Shown piece by piece: positions 39,490 to 47,667 of a DNA stretch of 64,000 bases. Below the pieces are notes generated by a model. It was not told where the DNA came from, did no database searches, and was given only the letters and a program-made list of their open reading frames with translations. Source of the DNA: Thiothrix caldifontis (GTDB lineage: Bacteria; Pseudomonadota; Gammaproteobacteria; Thiotrichales; Thiotrichaceae); assembly GCF_900107695.1 (NCBI RefSeq), contig NZ_FNQP01000011.1, forward strand, positions 79,440 through 143,439, given 5' to 3'. Position 1 is the first letter of the stretch. Every line of letters starts with the position of its first letter. A program made the translations under genes and the position numbers.

Positions 39490-40118
39490 TTGCGCTGTTA
39501 TTCCTGAACGTATCAATATTGACTTGGAATGTAGTGTTGTCGTCGGATGTTCGCGAATTTCGGCCGGTATTGGTTGAACCAAACATTCCGCCGCTGGAGT
39601 TGCGTCAAGATGTCGATGAGGTGGTGTATAGCAGTACCTCGGCAGGTATACAAAGCAGTTGTTACAGTATCGGCCCCTATAATAGTGAAAAAGCAGCACA
39701 ATTAGTGGCAGATAAGGTACGTGCTTTTGGTCTTGCGGTATCGATACGCAAAATGCGTAGCATGGAAACGCTAAACTTTTTTGTGTACATTCCCCCAGTG
39801 GCTGCTTACGCAGAGGCTGAAAAGATTGCGCAAGATATTGTGAAAAATGATGTTCGTGACGTGCAAATTCTCACACAAGGGCCGTATCAAAATGCCATTT
39901 CTCTGGGTTTCTTCAATAACTTAAATAAAGCCAAACGTCATGCTGAATATATCCGCTATCTAGGGTATGACGCGCAGTACACCGAACAGCAAGCTCCCCG
40001 TGAGGTATTTTGGGTGGATTATGATGAGCCTTTTGGCAACGATGCACCCGTGCAAGCATGGAGCGCGGCGGTAGATGCTACTTCTGAGGTACAGCGTATT
40101 CCACGCGCTTGTCGCTAA
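39474..40118 (+). CDS. SPOR-domain-like membrane protein
   Basis: 214 residues: an N-terminal hydrophobic anchor (about 2-22), then two SPOR-like repeats (about 62-130 and 137-180) with segments CYSIGPYNSEKAAQLVADKV and ISLGFFNNLNKAKRHAEYIR. SPOR domains bind denuded septal glycan. A SPOR-like protein gene after birA-coaX is also found in Pseudomonas. Last gene of the aroC-led run. Confidence 0.78.
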   Translation: MYQLLIALLFLNVSILTWNVVLSSDVREFRPVLVEPNIPPLELRQDVDEVVYSSTSAGIQSSCYSIGPYNSEKAAQLVADKVRAFGLAVSIRKMRSMETLNFFVYIPPVAAYAEAEKIAQDIVKNDVRDVQILTQGPYQNAISLGFFNNLNKAKRHAEYIRYLGYDAQYTEQQAPREVFWVDYDEPFGNDAPVQAWSAAVDATSEVQRIPRACR

Positions 40119-40247
40119 CTCCCTGCTTGTGGGATTTTATCAGTAAAATTCGACCGGATATAACGGTCTCACGGCAATATTATTAAGCCTAGCCTATATA
40201 AATGCTTTGGATGTGTTTGAGTCCTTTGGGTGAGAAGGGTGGGTGTT

Positions 40248-40598
40248 ATGGTCAAAATTGAGACGCCAAATTATACTGTTTGGCAGCAGTCATTGTTTTG
40301 GTTGGGGTGGTTGTCATTACTAATACCGGGTTATTTCATCAGCTACGGCTTTTCGTTGGTCGGTTCGTTGGTATTGAGTGGTTATACTGAAACGGTTGAT
40401 CTGGTGCTGGTATTGATCATGGGTACGGCATTGATTGAACTGTTGCTCATTGCTATTTACACCTTGACGCATTTCTGGTTTCAGGAATCGTCTTTTGGGC
40501 GCTTGGTGTTGTGGTTAGTGTTGGGTGCAGCAGGTATTCCACTGGCAGCTTTACTAGGCTGCGTCTATGCTTATGCCAAACTGGTGTTGTATATGTAA
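40248..40598 (+). CDS. Small membrane protein, unrecognised
   Basis: About 116 residues from ATG 40248, preceded by GAAGGGTGGG. Three hydrophobic segments (about 15-37, 48-70, 85-110) with few charges. I do not recognise it. It lies 27 bp before the DUF1311 gene start and may be co-transcribed. Confidence 0.6.
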   Translation: MVKIETPNYTVWQQSLFWLGWLSLLIPGYFISYGFSLVGSLVLSGYTETVDLVLVLIMGTALIELLLIAIYTLTHFWFQESSFGRLVLWLVLGAAGIPLAALLGCVYAYAKLVLYM

Positions 40599-40624
40599 GT
40601 TGGATTGTTCCGGGAGGCTGTCTG

Positions 40625-41041
40625 ATGCGATACGTTTTAGTGTTTGCTTGTGCTTTGGTTATTGCGCTGCCAGTGCAGGCAAAAACGACCCAGCATACCA
40701 TTGATCTGACCACGGAGAGTTGCCTTAGCACCAATGATTCGACGGCAGGAATGTTGGAGTGTTTCAGCCGCGCAGAAAAGGATTGGGATACTGAACTCAA
40801 TCGTGTGTACAAAGCTTTACAAAGCAAACTCAAGCCAGCCGCTCAGGATGCGCTCAAACAAGCACAACGCGCATGGATTGTACAGCGTGATAAGGAATTT
40901 GAGTTCATCAATGCGATCCACGCGCAAATGGATGGCACCATGTGGATTGCCGTGATGGCAGGTGAACGTGCTGATGTCGTCAAAGCACGGGTAGTTGCCC
41001 TGCAAGATTATTTGGACTTGTTGGAGGAAGGGGCGCAGTAA
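40625..41041 (+). CDS. DUF1311 (LprI/YecT-like) secreted protein
   Basis: 138 residues from ATG 40625, with GGGAGG 8 bases upstream. Signal peptide (cleavage about residue 20, VQA), then a helical domain with two conserved Cys (ESCLS, LECFS), LNRVYKALQSKL and LKQAQRAWIVQRDKEFEF, diagnostic of DUF1311. Some members inhibit lysozyme; that function is not shown here. Confidence 0.87.
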   Translation: MRYVLVFACALVIALPVQAKTTQHTIDLTTESCLSTNDSTAGMLECFSRAEKDWDTELNRVYKALQSKLKPAAQDALKQAQRAWIVQRDKEFEFINAIHAQMDGTMWIAVMAGERADVVKARVVALQDYLDLLEEGAQ

Positions 41042-41065
41042 TTATTGTGGTGTTTGTACTCCTAC

Positions 41066-42115
41066 TTACAACCATTTGCGCCATTTGAAAGCTAACAACA
41101 TCCCAATAGCGAGCAAAATCATGATCCCCCAGACGATGAAATAGCCAGAGCGCCACTGTAGTTCGGGCATATAATCAAAATTCATGCCGTAAACCCCGAC
41201 GATGAAAGTCAGTGGAATGAAAATAGTTCCGACCACGGTGAGTACACGCATGATGTCGTTCATGTGATTGCTCAGGCTGGACAGGTAAATATCCAACATG
41301 CCGCTGAGCATTTCTCTGTAGGTTTCGATCAGGTCGATGATTTGTACGGCATGGTCGTAACAGTCGTTAAAATACGGGCGCATGGTGGCATTGACTAATT
41401 CTGCATCGTGTTGAATCAAGCGACTAATGACTTCACGTTGTGGCCATAAGGCACGGCGTAATAGCAATAGGTCACGCTTGAGTTGATGCAGGGTGTTGAG
41501 TATGGCTTTATCAGGGTTTTCCAACACCCGATCTTCCAACACTTCAATTTGCTCCCCAATATCTTCTAGCAGTGGGAACGCAGAGTCGATCACCACGTCC
41601 ACCAGTGCGTACAGCAAGTAATCCACGCCACGGGTACGAATACGCCCGAAACCTTGTCGCAGGCGTTGGCGTACTGGCTCAAAGGCCGCCCCATCGCCGC
41701 TGCAAAAGCTCAACAAATGCCCATTGCCGACGAATACGCTGACTTGTTCCAATACAATGTCATCCTCAATCAGGTGTGGCAGGTTGAGGATCAAAAAAGC
41801 GTGTTGTTCGTGGAAGTCGATTTTGGGGCGTTGTCCGCTATTGAGAATATCTTCCAGTGCCAAGGGGTGTAGCCCAAAGGTTTCCCCCAATTCACGGATA
41901 GCAATTGGATCGTTCACGCCGGTGACATCCAGCCAATCGACCAAAGTGTTTTGTTGCGCGTCTTGGCACTGCTGCTGTGTGGGGGAATGCGTTTCGCTGA
42001 AGTTTTCACCGTCGTATTCAAACAGGTGGATGTGAGTGGTATCGCTCGTGGTGTGCCGGGTTAGCGTACCCGGTGGTGTGCCGGGGGGGTGGTAGCGTTT
42101 GCCGAAGGTTTCCAT
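41066..42115 (-). CDS. corA: CorA family Mg2+/Co2+ transporter
   Basis: 349 residues. Large cytoplasmic N-terminal domain, long stalk helix and two C-terminal membrane helices with the pore signature YGMNFDYMPE (GMN about residue 315) and a basic ending FKWRKWL. ATG 42115 lies 13 bp after the stop of def, so the two are likely co-transcribed. CorA forms a pentamer in the inner membrane. Confidence 0.93.
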   Translation of the reverse strand: METFGKRYHPPGTPPGTLTRHTTSDTTHIHLFEYDGENFSETHSPTQQQCQDAQQNTLVDWLDVTGVNDPIAIRELGETFGLHPLALEDILNSGQRPKIDFHEQHAFLILNLPHLIEDDIVLEQVSVFVGNGHLLSFCSGDGAAFEPVRQRLRQGFGRIRTRGVDYLLYALVDVVIDSAFPLLEDIGEQIEVLEDRVLENPDKAILNTLHQLKRDLLLLRRALWPQREVISRLIQHDAELVNATMRPYFNDCYDHAVQIIDLIETYREMLSGMLDIYLSSLSNHMNDIMRVLTVVGTIFIPLTFIVGVYGMNFDYMPELQWRSGYFIVWGIMILLAIGMLLAFKWRKWL

Positions 42116-42128
42116 GCTGCTGTGATCC

Positions 42129-42674
42129 TTAATGCGCTAGACGCATGGTTTCCATTTGCTGAAACACAGCCTCGCTGACTGTTTCGGTGGGGTCTTCCAA
42201 ACGTTCTGGGAATAAGATGCCATCCAGATGATCACATTCGTGCTGGATGATTCGTGCGACGAATCCGCTGTATTCCGCTTCCACCTGCTCTCCCGTGCGT
42301 GTCCAGTAGCGGATGCGCAAGCGTTCGGCACGTTTTACCTGCGCCCGTGTGTCGGGTACGCTCAAACAGCCTTCCCAGCCGCTGCAAGTGGTGTCTGATT
42401 GCCAGAGGATTTCCGGGTTGATCATCGCAATGGGTTCCATGAAAGGCGCGTCGGGGTAACGTTTATTGGGTTGCGAGGCAACAATGATTATGCGTAAGGG
42501 AACAAACACTTGGGGAGCCGCAATTCCAACACCATTAGCAGCTTGCATGGTTGTTAGCATCTCATCCAGCAAGGTTTGGATGGCATGAACCTGTATGTCG
42601 CCCACTTCTTGTGCACGTTGATGCAGGATAGGAGCGTCATGAGTGGCGATGGCAAGGGTGCGTGTTTCGAGCAT
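42129..42674 (-). CDS. def: Peptide deformylase
   Basis: Metal hydrolase removing the N-formyl group from new proteins. ATG 42674 gives 181 residues starting MLETRTLAIATHDAPILHQ; the frame is open to 42737 but lacks deformylase-like sequence there. Motifs: GVGIAAPQ, EGCLSVP, and HECDHLDG (the HExxH metal site), all intact. The usual fmt partner is absent, so this may be a second deformylase. Confidence 0.92.
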   Translation of the reverse strand: MLETRTLAIATHDAPILHQRAQEVGDIQVHAIQTLLDEMLTTMQAANGVGIAAPQVFVPLRIIIVASQPNKRYPDAPFMEPIAMINPEILWQSDTTCSGWEGCLSVPDTRAQVKRAERLRIRYWTRTGEQVEAEYSGFVARIIQHECDHLDGILFPERLEDPTETVSEAVFQQMETMRLAH

Positions 42675-42764
42675 AAGCGTCTGTCTGGTGATGGTGGTGA
42701 TGCCACGATACTTTAACACGATAGTGGTATAATGCATCGCTTCACCATTGCCGAGAACTGATGG

Positions 42765-44006
42765 ATGCTACCGAATAATGACAATAATGCGGGGTTGTTG
42801 CCCAGCCCGATTCCACGACAGCCGCGAGTGCGTTGGGAGCATGTGTTACCCATGCTCAGTCGCTTGTTGGTGTGGGGAATCATCTTTGGTTTGCTGACGT
42901 TGCTTAGTTCTTTTTTTGCTCTGATTTTTCTGACATTTGTGTTTGCTTATCTACAATCAGGCATTGTGGATGTATTGACCCGGCGGATGCGATGGCTACG
43001 TGTGCCGGTGGTTGTGTTGGTGGGTTCCTTGTTTCTCGGTGCCATTATCACGGTTAGCTTGTTTCTTGCCCCGCAGGTCTATCAACAGGCAACTGGCTTT
43101 GCGAAAAGTTTTTTCGGGTATATGGAGCGCATTGATACCGAGGTGTTGGACTTGGCTGAGCGTTATCCCTTATTGCAAGAGGCTATCCCGGAACTAAGGC
43201 GTCTACCTACACAGCAGTCTACATCGACATCTCCAGAATGGGCTGTACCTGTACAGAATGGCTCAGTCGTCACTAATAGTGTAGAACCGCCAGTGCAACG
43301 GGCATTTCGGGACTCACCAACGGGGTTGTTAATCGGTTTGTTGACTGGAAAAGAGAAGTCCGTTGATGGTCGCGAAGCGGTCAAGGTAGCACTGGATCAG
43401 TTAACCAATGTGAGTCGTCAGGCATTAGCTCTTTTGACGACTTTTTTACTGGCTTTGCTGTTTGCATTCCTGATTGTGTTGGATTTGCCGCATTTGGCTG
43501 CCAGTGTGCGTGACTTGGAAAACACCCGTTTGCGTTTCATTTACGTGGAGGTGGCTGACAATATTTACCAATTTGGTAAGGTGTTAGGACACGCGATGCA
43601 GGCACAGTTTTACATTGCGTGTGTGAATACGCTATTGACGGCGATTGGTTTGCATGTGTTGGGAATGGGGGAACACATGGCGTTCCTTTCAGTGTTGGTG
43701 TTTTTGTTTAGCTTTGTGCCAGTAGCTGGTGTGTTCATTAGCTCGATTCCGATTTGTTTGATTGCATTAAATACGGGAGGACTGAATTTAATGCTATTGA
43801 GCGTGGCGATGATTACGATCATTCATTTAGTGGAAGGCTACATTCTCAATCCACTGATTTACGGGGCGCGGTTGCGGGTGAATCCGGTGATTGTGCTGAT
43901 TATTCTGACGGTGGGAGGCAAGTTGTTCCACATTTGGGGGTTGATTTTAGGTTTGCCTGTTTGCATCTACTTGTTTGGTCATGCTATCCGTTACCGGGAT
44001 CACTGA
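42765..44006 (+). CDS. AI-2E family (PerM/YdiK-like) permease
   Basis: 413 residues with about eight hydrophobic segments, including the family C-terminal half with PVAGVFISSIPICLIAL and VEGYILNPLIYGARLRVNPV. A polar insert (about 145-195) breaks the middle. Named for a putative autoinducer-2 exporter; several members carry other solutes, so substrate is open. It is divergent from def and overlaps the 3' end of the CHAD gene by 7 bp. Confidence 0.87.
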   Translation: MLPNNDNNAGLLPSPIPRQPRVRWEHVLPMLSRLLVWGIIFGLLTLLSSFFALIFLTFVFAYLQSGIVDVLTRRMRWLRVPVVVLVGSLFLGAIITVSLFLAPQVYQQATGFAKSFFGYMERIDTEVLDLAERYPLLQEAIPELRRLPTQQSTSTSPEWAVPVQNGSVVTNSVEPPVQRAFRDSPTGLLIGLLTGKEKSVDGREAVKVALDQLTNVSRQALALLTTFLLALLFAFLIVLDLPHLAASVRDLENTRLRFIYVEVADNIYQFGKVLGHAMQAQFYIACVNTLLTAIGLHVLGMGEHMAFLSVLVFLFSFVPVAGVFISSIPICLIALNTGGLNLMLLSVAMITIIHLVEGYILNPLIYGARLRVNPVIVLIILTVGGKLFHIWGLILGLPVCIYLFGHAIRYRDH

Positions 44007-44836
44007 TGGTCGATTGCTATCAGGCAGGCAGTGACGGTAGCATCCAGTCGGATCAGAATGCTCTGAAACTGGTATTGCTCTTCGTTGAATTGTGTACATA
44101 AAGCTGCTGATTCTGCTAGTTGCTGGATAGATAATCTCCGGTCAGCTCTGTTGCTATCCAGCCAGCTTTCTGCCACTTGCCTGTCTTGAATATCGCCTAG
44201 TAGGTCATGCCAGTGTTTCAGTCCGGCATTTGCATCCGTTGGAATAGCACCGATATGCCGCAAAGTATTGACCAGATAGCGCAGGTTTTTGACGGCTATC
44301 CTCAAACGGTGAAGTGTGGCTGGTTCATCTTGCTTGACGGCAGCAAGGCGAGCTTGGACTTTTCCCAGTGTTTTCCACCATAGCGCTAAGGCTGTCACCG
44401 TAAAATAGCCAGGATGGTCCTCACAATGCTGAAAAAAATGTTCGAGTGAAGCTGCTAGACGTTTTCTGAAAGCCTTATCGGCAATTTTGGGGCGCAGAAC
44501 TCCCCATGCCCATAATTCTGCTTGGATGCCCGCTTCCAGTTCCCGGTTTAATTCCGGGTTTTTACCTAGCCGCTCCTGCATGACTTGCAGGTCACGTAAC
44601 TGGTTTAGGGCTTTCAGCCAGCGGCTCATCGGCTTGCGCCATTTTCTGGTCTTGCTAGTGGCACGTAGTAACGGCTCTACAGCCAACACGCTACGGGATG
44701 CAATACGGAAATCGTGAATGGTATCAGGGGAATCATCCACCCTCACTTGTGCCGCAAGTTGCAGGTAGTTATCGATGCGTTCCTGTAAGGCGTTGATAGT
44801 GAAAGCGTCCATATTTGTATCGTGAGTGTCAGACAC
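44000..44836 (-). CDS. CHAD domain protein
   Basis: 278 residues, helical and rich in conserved His/Arg. Two repeated patterns are seen: DTIHDFRIASRSVLAVEPLL near the start and LHRLRIAVKNLRYLVNTL in the second half, which define CHAD domains (conserved histidine alpha-helical), known to bind polyphosphate. No CYTH domain is attached. It diverges from the hydrogenase operon, 129 bp away. Confidence 0.87.
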   Translation of the reverse strand: MSDTHDTNMDAFTINALQERIDNYLQLAAQVRVDDSPDTIHDFRIASRSVLAVEPLLRATSKTRKWRKPMSRWLKALNQLRDLQVMQERLGKNPELNRELEAGIQAELWAWGVLRPKIADKAFRKRLAASLEHFFQHCEDHPGYFTVTALALWWKTLGKVQARLAAVKQDEPATLHRLRIAVKNLRYLVNTLRHIGAIPTDANAGLKHWHDLLGDIQDRQVAESWLDSNRADRRLSIQQLAESAALCTQFNEEQYQFQSILIRLDATVTACLIAIDHQ

Positions 44837-44898
44837 AAGCCGTTTTTCCTAATTCAGGTCAAGGTTTTCTAATCTTACCGGCTTGATGCCCGCTTGTA

Positions 44899-44912
44899 TT
44901 GACCAATGTCAA
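44899..44912 (+). promoter_or_regulatory. FNR-type site in front of the hydrogenase operon
   Basis: TTGAC-CAAT-GTCAA is a perfect palindrome fitting the FNR/CRP-family consensus TTGAY-N4-RTCAA. Its centre is 41 bp before a start point predicted from a CACAAT -10 box at 44934-44939, the class II activator position. The operon's GTG start is at 44966. Oxygen-responsive control of the hydrogenase is inferred. Confidence 0.7.
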
Positions 44913-44965
44913 GCGTCTATCATCGAAAGTATTCACAATGGTACATATGGCAATCTAGAAGATAA

Positions 44966-45496
44966 GTGAAAATTATGTTGGTACTAGGTATTGGTAATAG
45001 TCTATTGCGAGATGAAGGCATTGGCATTCATGTGCTTAACTTTATGCGGAAGTTTTTTCCACTATTTCCAGATGTTACCTACTTAGACGGTGGAACGTTA
45101 AGTTTTACTCTCGCCAGTGAGATTGAAGAACATGAGCATTTATTGGTGTTAGATGCGGTGGAGTTGCACGCCCCGCCCGGCACGCTCTGCTGCTACGAAG
45201 ATGAGGAGATGGATCATTTTTTGGGTACAGCTAAGCACAGTGCCCATGAGGTGGGTTTGTTGGATTTAATGGACATTGCACGTTTAACAGGGCATTTGCC
45301 TAAACGTCGCGCTTTGGTGGGTATCCAGTACCAATCATTCGCGTGGGGCGAGGAGCCTACCCTGAAAGTTAAACATAATATTCCACTGGCAGGCCGTTTG
45401 GCGGCTAATGTTTTACAAAAATGGGAGTTTGAGGCGTATCCACCTTGCTACCTTCGTACTCCCCATCAAGTACCCAAGTTGGAGATAGCTAAATGA
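44966..45496 (+). CDS. [NiFe] hydrogenase maturation endopeptidase (HynD/HupD-like)
   Basis: 176 residues. Clips the C-terminal tail of the large subunit once the NiFe centre is built. Motifs: LGIGNSLLRDEGIGIHV with the conserved nickel-sensing Glu (about residue 17), VLDAVE (Asp) and a His in KHSAHEVGL. GTG 44966 is favoured by AGAAG just upstream; ATG 44975 is possible. It overlaps the next gene by 4 bp and is first in the operon; the substrate HynL tail is visible at the operon's end. Confidence 0.92.
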   Translation: MKIMLVLGIGNSLLRDEGIGIHVLNFMRKFFPLFPDVTYLDGGTLSFTLASEIEEHEHLLVLDAVELHAPPGTLCCYEDEEMDHFLGTAKHSAHEVGLLDLMDIARLTGHLPKRRALVGIQYQSFAWGEEPTLKVKHNIPLAGRLAANVLQKWEFEAYPPCYLRTPHQVPKLEIAK

Positions 45497-45918
45497 GTTT
45501 AAATGATATTCCTGTTCATTCTGCCAGCATTACCACAGGCAATTTACGTCCGGTGTTGCACGAAATCCGCCATGCATTTAGCGAGTTAATCGCGCACGGC
45601 ACACACGGCATGATCGACTTACACAGCTTGCCCTTTTCCCCACAGGAATATGCTGAACTCGACGAATTTTTAGGGGAAGGCGAAATCGACCTTACCCTGA
45701 ATGTGCTGGGCAAAACCCGTCTGCGTGAAAGCGGTTACGCGGGTATCTGGCGTGTTGAACACTTTGACGACAACGACAACCGTATCGGTTATTTCATCGA
45801 AATTGGTCATGTGCCGGAAATCCTGCGTTCCCAATGCGACGACATTAAGGAAGGCTTGGCCGCCATGACCACGATTCTGGCGATGGAGGAAGACAACAAT
45901 GAGGATGCAATCACCTAA
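45493..45918 (+). CDS. HupH_C-type hydrogenase accessory protein
   Basis: 141 residues. The C-terminal two-thirds (LTLNVLGKTRLRESGYAGIWRVEHFDDNDNRIGYFIEIGHVPEIL) resembles the C-terminal domain of HyaF/HupH proteins, which help hydrogenase small-subunit assembly; the N-terminal half of HyaF is not present. Overlaps the protease gene by 4 bp and the small-subunit gene by 20 bp. Confidence 0.8.
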   Translation: MSLNDIPVHSASITTGNLRPVLHEIRHAFSELIAHGTHGMIDLHSLPFSPQEYAELDEFLGEGEIDLTLNVLGKTRLRESGYAGIWRVEHFDDNDNRIGYFIEIGHVPEILRSQCDDIKEGLAAMTTILAMEEDNNEDAIT

Positions 45919-47011
45919 TCCTTATGAACCAACCCTAGGCGAACACCTGCGCTCGCAGGGTATTTCGCGGCGGGGTTTCCTGAAATTCTGTGGCCTGCTG
46001 GCTTCCAGTATGGCCTTGGCTCCGGCGATGATTCCGAAAATCGCTGCTGCCCTTGAACAGGCAAAACGCCCTTCGGTGATCTGGCTGTCCTTTCAGGAAT
46101 GCACGGGTTGCACCGAATCCTTAACCCGTTCCCACAGCCCCAGTCTCGAAGGGCTGGTCTTTGACGCAATTTCGCTGGATTACCATCACACTTTGCAAGC
46201 CGCTTCGGGCGACGCAGCCGAACACGCGCGTGAAGAGGCGATGAAGGAACACTACGGCAAATACGTGCTGGTGGTGGATGGCTCGATTCCACTGGATAAC
46301 CCCGGCTATTCCACCATCGCGGGCATCAGCAATCTGGATATGTTGAAAGAAGCGGCGGCGGGGGCGGCGGCGATTATTGCGGTGGGTACATGCGCTGCCT
46401 ACGGTGGTTTGCCAAAAGCTGATCCGAACCCGACAGGCGCGGTGTCCGTATCCGACATTATCAAAGACAAACCGATTATCAACGTCCCCGGTTGTCCGCC
46501 GATTCCGATGGTGATTACCGGCGTGATTGCCCATTTCCTAACCTTCGGGCTGCCCGAATTGGATAGCTTGGGTCGTCCGAAGGCTTTTTACGGGCAAAGC
46601 ATCCACGACCGTTGCTACCGCCGCCCGTTTTACGAGCGCGGTTTGTTTGCGGAAACTTTTGATGATGAAGGTGCAAAAGCGGGTTGGTGTTTGTACAAAC
46701 TCGGTTGCAAAGGTCCTGTGACCTACAACGCTTGCGCTACCACCAAATGGAACGATGGTACGAGCTTCCCGATTGAATCGGGGCATGGTTGCATTGGCTG
46801 TTCCGAACCCAACTTCTGGGATTTCGGCGGTTTTTATAAGGCGATTTCCATTCCTACAGGTGCATCGGGCAAGAACGCGGTGTACGCCGCCGCAGCGGGT
46901 ATTGCTGCCGGGGTTGCCATCGGTGCGATGAACAAAAAATCCAAGGCGGAGGCGGCAAGTTCACACCAAACCGTCACCGTTGAGGAATTGAATCAGGAGT
47001 CAGGATCATGA
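45899..47011 (+). CDS. hynS: [NiFe] hydrogenase small subunit, Isp-type (HynS)
   Basis: 370 residues with a Tat signal (SRRGFLKF, about 24-31), so folded export with the large subunit. Cluster ligands: proximal ECTGCTES, GTCAAYGG and GCPPIP; medial/distal HDRCYRRPFYERG, CLYKLGCKGP, NACATTKWN and GCIGC. The proximal site lacks the two additional Cys of oxygen-tolerant enzymes (CTCC pattern). A C-terminal hydrophobic helix (about 325-345) anchors it. The order hynS-isp1-isp2-hynL defines group 1e. Overlaps isp1 by 4 bp. Confidence 0.95.
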   Translation: MRMQSPNPYEPTLGEHLRSQGISRRGFLKFCGLLASSMALAPAMIPKIAAALEQAKRPSVIWLSFQECTGCTESLTRSHSPSLEGLVFDAISLDYHHTLQAASGDAAEHAREEAMKEHYGKYVLVVDGSIPLDNPGYSTIAGISNLDMLKEAAAGAAAIIAVGTCAAYGGLPKADPNPTGAVSVSDIIKDKPIINVPGCPPIPMVITGVIAHFLTFGLPELDSLGRPKAFYGQSIHDRCYRRPFYERGLFAETFDDEGAKAGWCLYKLGCKGPVTYNACATTKWNDGTSFPIESGHGCIGCSEPNFWDFGGFYKAISIPTGASGKNAVYAAAAGIAAGVAIGAMNKKSKAEAASSHQTVTVEELNQESGS

Positions 47012-47667
47012 ACGAAGTTGATTTCCTGCTATGGGTCAAAGGCTCGGCCTTCAACATTGCCCTGTTTATCTTTATGGCGGGCTTAGTGCTGCGCCTGTTT
47101 GAAATCCTGTCGTTGGGCAGGAAAGTGAATTACGCCGTGCCGAAAGGCGACCCGATGCAAGGCGGTTTGCGTGAGATTTTCCGCCGCTTCGGGACGGACA
47201 AAGCAACCTTCCAGCGTTCGATGATTACCATTGTGGTTGGGTATGTGTTTCACATCGGGCTGTTCGTGGTGATCTTTTTGCTGGCAGCGCATGTGGAAGT
47301 GTTCAAAAGCGTGATGGGCTTTGGTTGGCCTAATTTGTCTACGCCGGTGGTGGATGCGTTTGCGGTTGTCACCATGATTGCGTTGGTGGTGGTGTTGATT
47401 CATCGCTTGCAACATCCAGTGAAACGTTTCCTGTCCAGTCCCGGCGATTATGTGGCGTGGGCGGTGACGTTTGTGCCGTTACTGACCGGTTATATGGCCT
47501 ACCACCATTTGTTGCTGTCGCCGCAGATGATGTTGGGGCTGCATATTTTGAGTGTGGAGGTTCTGCTGATCGTGTTCCCGTTCACCAAGCTGATGCACAC
47601 GTTCACGGTGTTCCTGTCGCGCTGGTATAACGGGGCTTCGATGGGCTTGCGGGGGGTGAAATCATGA
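47008..47667 (+). CDS. isp1: Isp1, cytochrome b-like membrane subunit
   Basis: 219 residues, five hydrophobic segments with His residues in several (FHIGLFVVIF, LIHRLQHPVKRF, AYHHLLLSPQ, GLHILSVEVLL), resembling NarI/DsrM-type b-heme proteins. It should pass electrons between HynSL and the quinone pool or Isp2. ATGA overlaps on both sides. Called from family similarity and from its place in the operon. Confidence 0.9.
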   Translation: MNEVDFLLWVKGSAFNIALFIFMAGLVLRLFEILSLGRKVNYAVPKGDPMQGGLREIFRRFGTDKATFQRSMITIVVGYVFHIGLFVVIFLLAAHVEVFKSVMGFGWPNLSTPVVDAFAVVTMIALVVVLIHRLQHPVKRFLSSPGDYVAWAVTFVPLLTGYMAYHHLLLSPQMMLGLHILSVEVLLIVFPFTKLMHTFTVFLSRWYNGASMGLRGVKS

